Origin: Anaerolineaceae bacterium UBA700
Lineage (GTDB): Bacteria > Chloroflexota > Anaerolineae > Anaerolineales > Anaerolineaceae
Assembly: GCA_002298885.1 (NCBI GenBank)
Contig: DBMK01000092.1
Location: forward strand, 1-6,502
DNA: 6,502 nt
Direction of reading: 5' to 3'
Positions 5,074 through 6,502 of this stretch are shown one piece after another (position 1 is the stretch's first letter; each line of letters begins with the position of its first letter). Made by a program: the position numbers and the translations under genes. Below the pieces are notes generated by a model that was not told the origin of the DNA, searched no databases, and saw nothing but the letters and a program-made list of their open reading frames with translations.

Positions 5074-5868
5074 TCAAGTCGTCTTTTTTCTTCTCGTAAA
5101 CAGCAGCCCCGACCAGGTGGCGTCGATGGAGCAAATCTTGTAATCCACCAGCCCGGCGTCGAGCCCGCACGCCCGCACCGCCGGTTCGCCCACATCCGAG
5201 GCCAGGCTCGAGCCCTTCTTCGGCCAGGCGATCCACAGGCTGCCCCGCTCCACCTGGGCCGCTATGCCTTCGATGCCCGCCTCCAGCTCGTCCAGTGAGC
5301 GCACGAACCACATCTGCAGCGGCAGGTCAGGGCCGGTCCTCGTTTCCAGCGCCACGTCCGTCGGCAGCTCGCCCAGGGTTTCCTGGAATCCGTCGGGAGC
5401 GTTCACCAGCCCCACCCTCATCCCCGCTTTGATCCCCAGCTTCTTGACCAGCGACCGCCCCGAATAGCCATCCATCTGCGATTTCATCGCCACCGGGTTC
5501 TCCGGCGGGTGCAGCAAGGCGCCAGCCAGGGCATCTTCCACTTGCTCCCACGTCGTGAAGACCGCGTCCGGCAGCCGCCGGCGGATATCCGCCACCTTGT
5601 GCGGATCGCCGCCCACGAAGACCAGCGGCACGCGCCGGGTCGATGCGAACGCCCTCAGCCCCACCGCCACGTCCCGTCCCTGCGACGGCAGCCGGCCCAG
5701 GTCGATCACCACCGCCGCCGGCGGGTTCGCCCGCAGCTCGCGCATCAACGCCGGCACCGGCGGCAGCCCGTATTCCACCGCGTATCCCGCTCGTTCCAGC
5801 CGCCTGGCCCACTCCTCGGCCTCTTTTTCATTCCAGTGGATCAAGTGGATGCGCATGATGTCTTCCAT
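5074..5868 (-). CDS. Degenerate receiver-like domain fused to DUF3052
   Basis: The 264-aa protein has two parts. Residues 5-119 resemble a response-regulator receiver: beta-1 MRIHLIHW, and AAVVIDLGRLPSQGRD with D56 at the phosphoacceptor position. The acidic pair is replaced by H11-W12-N13, the switch Thr/Ser region reads FVGGD, and no Lys-Pro is seen near the end (FTTWEQ). Phosphorylation is therefore doubtful. Residues 134-260 match DUF3052, a domain of unknown function, with GYSGRSLVKKLGIKAGMRV, NAPDGF, LWIAWPKK and a VDYKICSIDATWSGL ending. Two starts are possible: ATG 5868 has a -10 box 7 nt upstream and would be leaderless, whereas ATG 5856 begins exactly at beta-1 and has GGAAG 5 nt upstream. 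The longer form is given. It is divergent from the transposase and 78 nt upstream of the mgtC-like gene. Role unknown; cytosolic signalling or protein interaction is a guess. Confidence 0.88.
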   Translation of the reverse strand: MEDIMRIHLIHWNEKEAEEWARRLERAGYAVEYGLPPVPALMRELRANPPAAVVIDLGRLPSQGRDVAVGLRAFASTRRVPLVFVGGDPHKVADIRRRLPDAVFTTWEQVEDALAGALLHPPENPVAMKSQMDGYSGRSLVKKLGIKAGMRVGLVNAPDGFQETLGELPTDVALETRTGPDLPLQMWFVRSLDELEAGIEGIAAQVERGSLWIAWPKKGSSLASDVGEPAVRACGLDAGLVDYKICSIDATWSGLLFTRRKKTT

Positions 5869-5875
5869 AACTTTT

Positions 5876-5881
5876 ATTATA
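5876..5881 (-). promoter_or_regulatory. Candidate -10 box of the receiver-DUF3052 gene
   Basis: On the minus strand a perfect TATAAT (5881-5876) lies 7 nt before the ATG at 5868. No good -35 is visible (TTTTAT is at the expected distance). Transcription would begin at or next to that ATG, or 12-13 nt before the alternative ATG at 5856. The surrounding 69-bp divergent gap is very AT-rich, so chance matches are likely. Confidence 0.35.
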
Positions 5882-5922
5882 ATTTTTTCCGACTGTATAT
5901 AAAAGTATAGAAAATGAATTCA

Positions 5923-5931
5923 TGCTAAACT
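5923..5931 (+). promoter_or_regulatory. Candidate extended -10 of the transposase gene
   Basis: TGCTAAACT (TGn at 5923-5925, TAAACT at 5926-5931, 4 of 6) ends 6 nt before the ATG at 5938. No -35 or Shine-Dalgarno is evident. The geometry matches the uvrC promoter (TGATAGAAT plus 6 nt plus ATG). A 10-bp palindrome ATGAATTCAT (5914-5923) abuts it. Confidence 0.25.
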
Positions 5932-5937
5932 AATTTC

Positions 5938-6336
5938 ATGCCCTTTTGGAGAATTTATTACCATTTGGTCTGGTCGACGAAAAATCGAGAGCCTCTCATT
6001 AATCAAGCATTGGAAAATCGCCTTTTTGCTTATTTGACCGCAAAAGCAAACCGTTTAGGTTGCGTAATCGAGGCAATTAACGGTTGTGAAGACCACGTAC
6101 ATGTCGTAGGTTCGATTGCGCCAAAATTATCCGTTGCAGAATTCGTTCAACGCTTGAAAGGATCCAGTTCGCATGAATTTAAGGAATTGTCCTGGCAGCG
6201 GGGTTACGGCGTTTTTTCGTTAGGAGAAAAACAGCGCCGGTTTGCAATTAATTATGTCAATCGTCAAAAAGAGCACCATGCGAACCAGACTACCAACCCC
6301 TGGCTAGAGCGCTGTGATGATGGCGACGAGGATTAG
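5938..6336 (+). CDS. REP-associated tyrosine transposase (RAYT, IS200-like Y1 HUH)
   Basis: This is a single-strand DNA transposase of the Y1/HUH family related to IS200/IS605 TnpA. It nicks DNA through a 5'-phosphotyrosine link and recognises hairpins. The 132 aa are complete for the short form. The HUH pair H53-V54-H55 (in EDHVHVV) and the catalytic-type Y106 in YVNRQKEHH, with Q110 one helical turn later, are intact. The tail NPWLERCDD resembles other short RAYT-like proteins. The ATG at 5938 is the only sensible start, giving WRIYYHLVWSTKNR as the usual N-terminus. The gene is less GC-rich than uvrC and its divergent neighbour, suggesting recent arrival. No tnpB accessory gene follows; palindromes begin 86 bp downstream, as expected of a domesticated or REP-mobilising copy. 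A recently moved IS200-like element is the alternative. Confidence 0.92.
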   Translation: MPFWRIYYHLVWSTKNREPLINQALENRLFAYLTAKANRLGCVIEAINGCEDHVHVVGSIAPKLSVAEFVQRLKGSSSHEFKELSWQRGYGVFSLGEKQRRFAINYVNRQKEHHANQTTNPWLERCDDGDED

Positions 6337-6422
6337 TCTTGCACCGGTACTATCTCGCCCTCGAATTCGTCTCAGGCTTACGCCAACAATCTCCCCTTCC
6401 GCCGCTCCTCTTGCGCCCCAAC
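6337..6422. other. Non-coding spacer between transposase and palindromes
   Basis: I see no gene, clear hairpin or T tract in these 86 bp. A TC- and CTC-rich stretch occupies about 6389-6416. It may contain the transposase's own right end, but no boundary can be placed without comparison to other copies. Confidence 0.4.
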
Positions 6423-6502
6423 GCCTCAGGTTAAAACCTGAGGCTATCAACTCCCAAGCCTGCTTCAGCAGGCTTGAGCTCCTCCTAGCCTGGGGTTTTA
6501 AC
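6423..6502. repeat. Array of palindromes downstream of the transposase (REP-like, runs off the window)
   Basis: Three units follow each other. Unit one is GCCTCAGGTT-AA-AACCTGAGGC (6423-6444), a perfect 10-bp stem. Unit two is AAGCCTGCT-TC-AGCAGGCTT (6456-6475), a perfect 9-bp stem with CTC/GAG flanks. Unit three starts AGCCTGGGGTTTTAAC (6487-6502) and is cut by the window end; its half suggests a GCCTGGGGTT/AACCCCAGGC stem. Units one and three share the plan GCCTnnGGTT. Such palindromes beside a RAYT gene are its likely substrates. Confidence 0.7.

Noticed and set aside
22..5868. The response regulator and the receiver-DUF3052 protein as partners in one phosphorelay
   Set aside because: They lie about 4.7 kb apart, are separated by uvrC with its own promoter and terminator, and the second receiver lacks key residues. 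Nothing links them beyond fold similarity.
5914..5923. Palindrome ATGAATTCAT as an operator in the divergent promoter region
   Set aside because: Ten base pairs of palindrome in very AT-rich DNA is expected by chance, and no second copy was seen nearby.
5938..6336. Complete IS200/IS605 element with tnpB or omega-RNA
   Set aside because: No tnpB-like frame follows and no element ends can be defined. The gene fits a single-gene RAYT or IS200-like copy.
6423..6502. CRISPR array
   Set aside because: The units are different palindromes rather than identical direct repeats, spacers are only about 11 bp, and no cas gene is present.

Overview
The window reads as an ordinary stretch of a bacterial chromosome with a mostly GC-rich coding background, AT-rich intergenic gaps and many short palindromes. 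The best guess is a Chloroflexota (Anaerolineae-like) genome. The reasons are a lipoprotein with a long Thr/Pro linker, a protein ending in a DUF3052 domain, a REP-associated (RAYT/IS200-like) transposase next to palindromes, and a Gram-positive-type SOS box. This is an impression from gene style; no 16S gene or other phylogenetic marker is present.

Layout: five genes are on the minus strand and one on the plus strand. From right to left the minus-strand genes are a degenerate receiver fused to DUF3052 (5074-5868), an MgtC/SapB-family membrane protein (4360-4995), a secreted lipoprotein with beta-propeller-like motifs (2600-4321), full-length uvrC (584-2455) and a single-domain response regulator (22-396). 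A few codons of a possible further gene run off the left edge. At the right, a divergent RAYT transposase (5938-6336) is followed by an array of palindromes that runs off the window.

Regulation visible in the sequence: the uvrC upstream region holds an exact GAAC-N4-GTTC dyad (2476-2487) lying across a predicted promoter, which suggests LexA/SOS control of this nucleotide-excision-repair nuclease. A 19-bp hairpin with a T7 tract (484-531) is a good uvrC terminator and separates it from the response regulator. Four genes (response regulator, uvrC, receiver-DUF3052, transposase) lack a convincing Shine-Dalgarno sequence and have a -10-like box 6-9 nt before the start codon, which suggests leaderless or near-leaderless mRNAs. 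Only the MgtC gene has a textbook Shine-Dalgarno, as expected if it is translated from inside a longer transcript.

Repeats: at least four families of short inverted repeats fill the gaps: a C-rich palindrome after uvrC, a 92-bp helically phased CGAAT hairpin between uvrC and the lipoprotein gene, a pair of mutually inverted hairpins before the MgtC gene, and the array after the transposase. One arm of the CGAAT hairpin recurs as a direct repeat on the other side of the lipoprotein gene, 2 bp from each gene end, so this gene looks like a cassette. No defence system, CRISPR array, tRNA or rRNA is visible.
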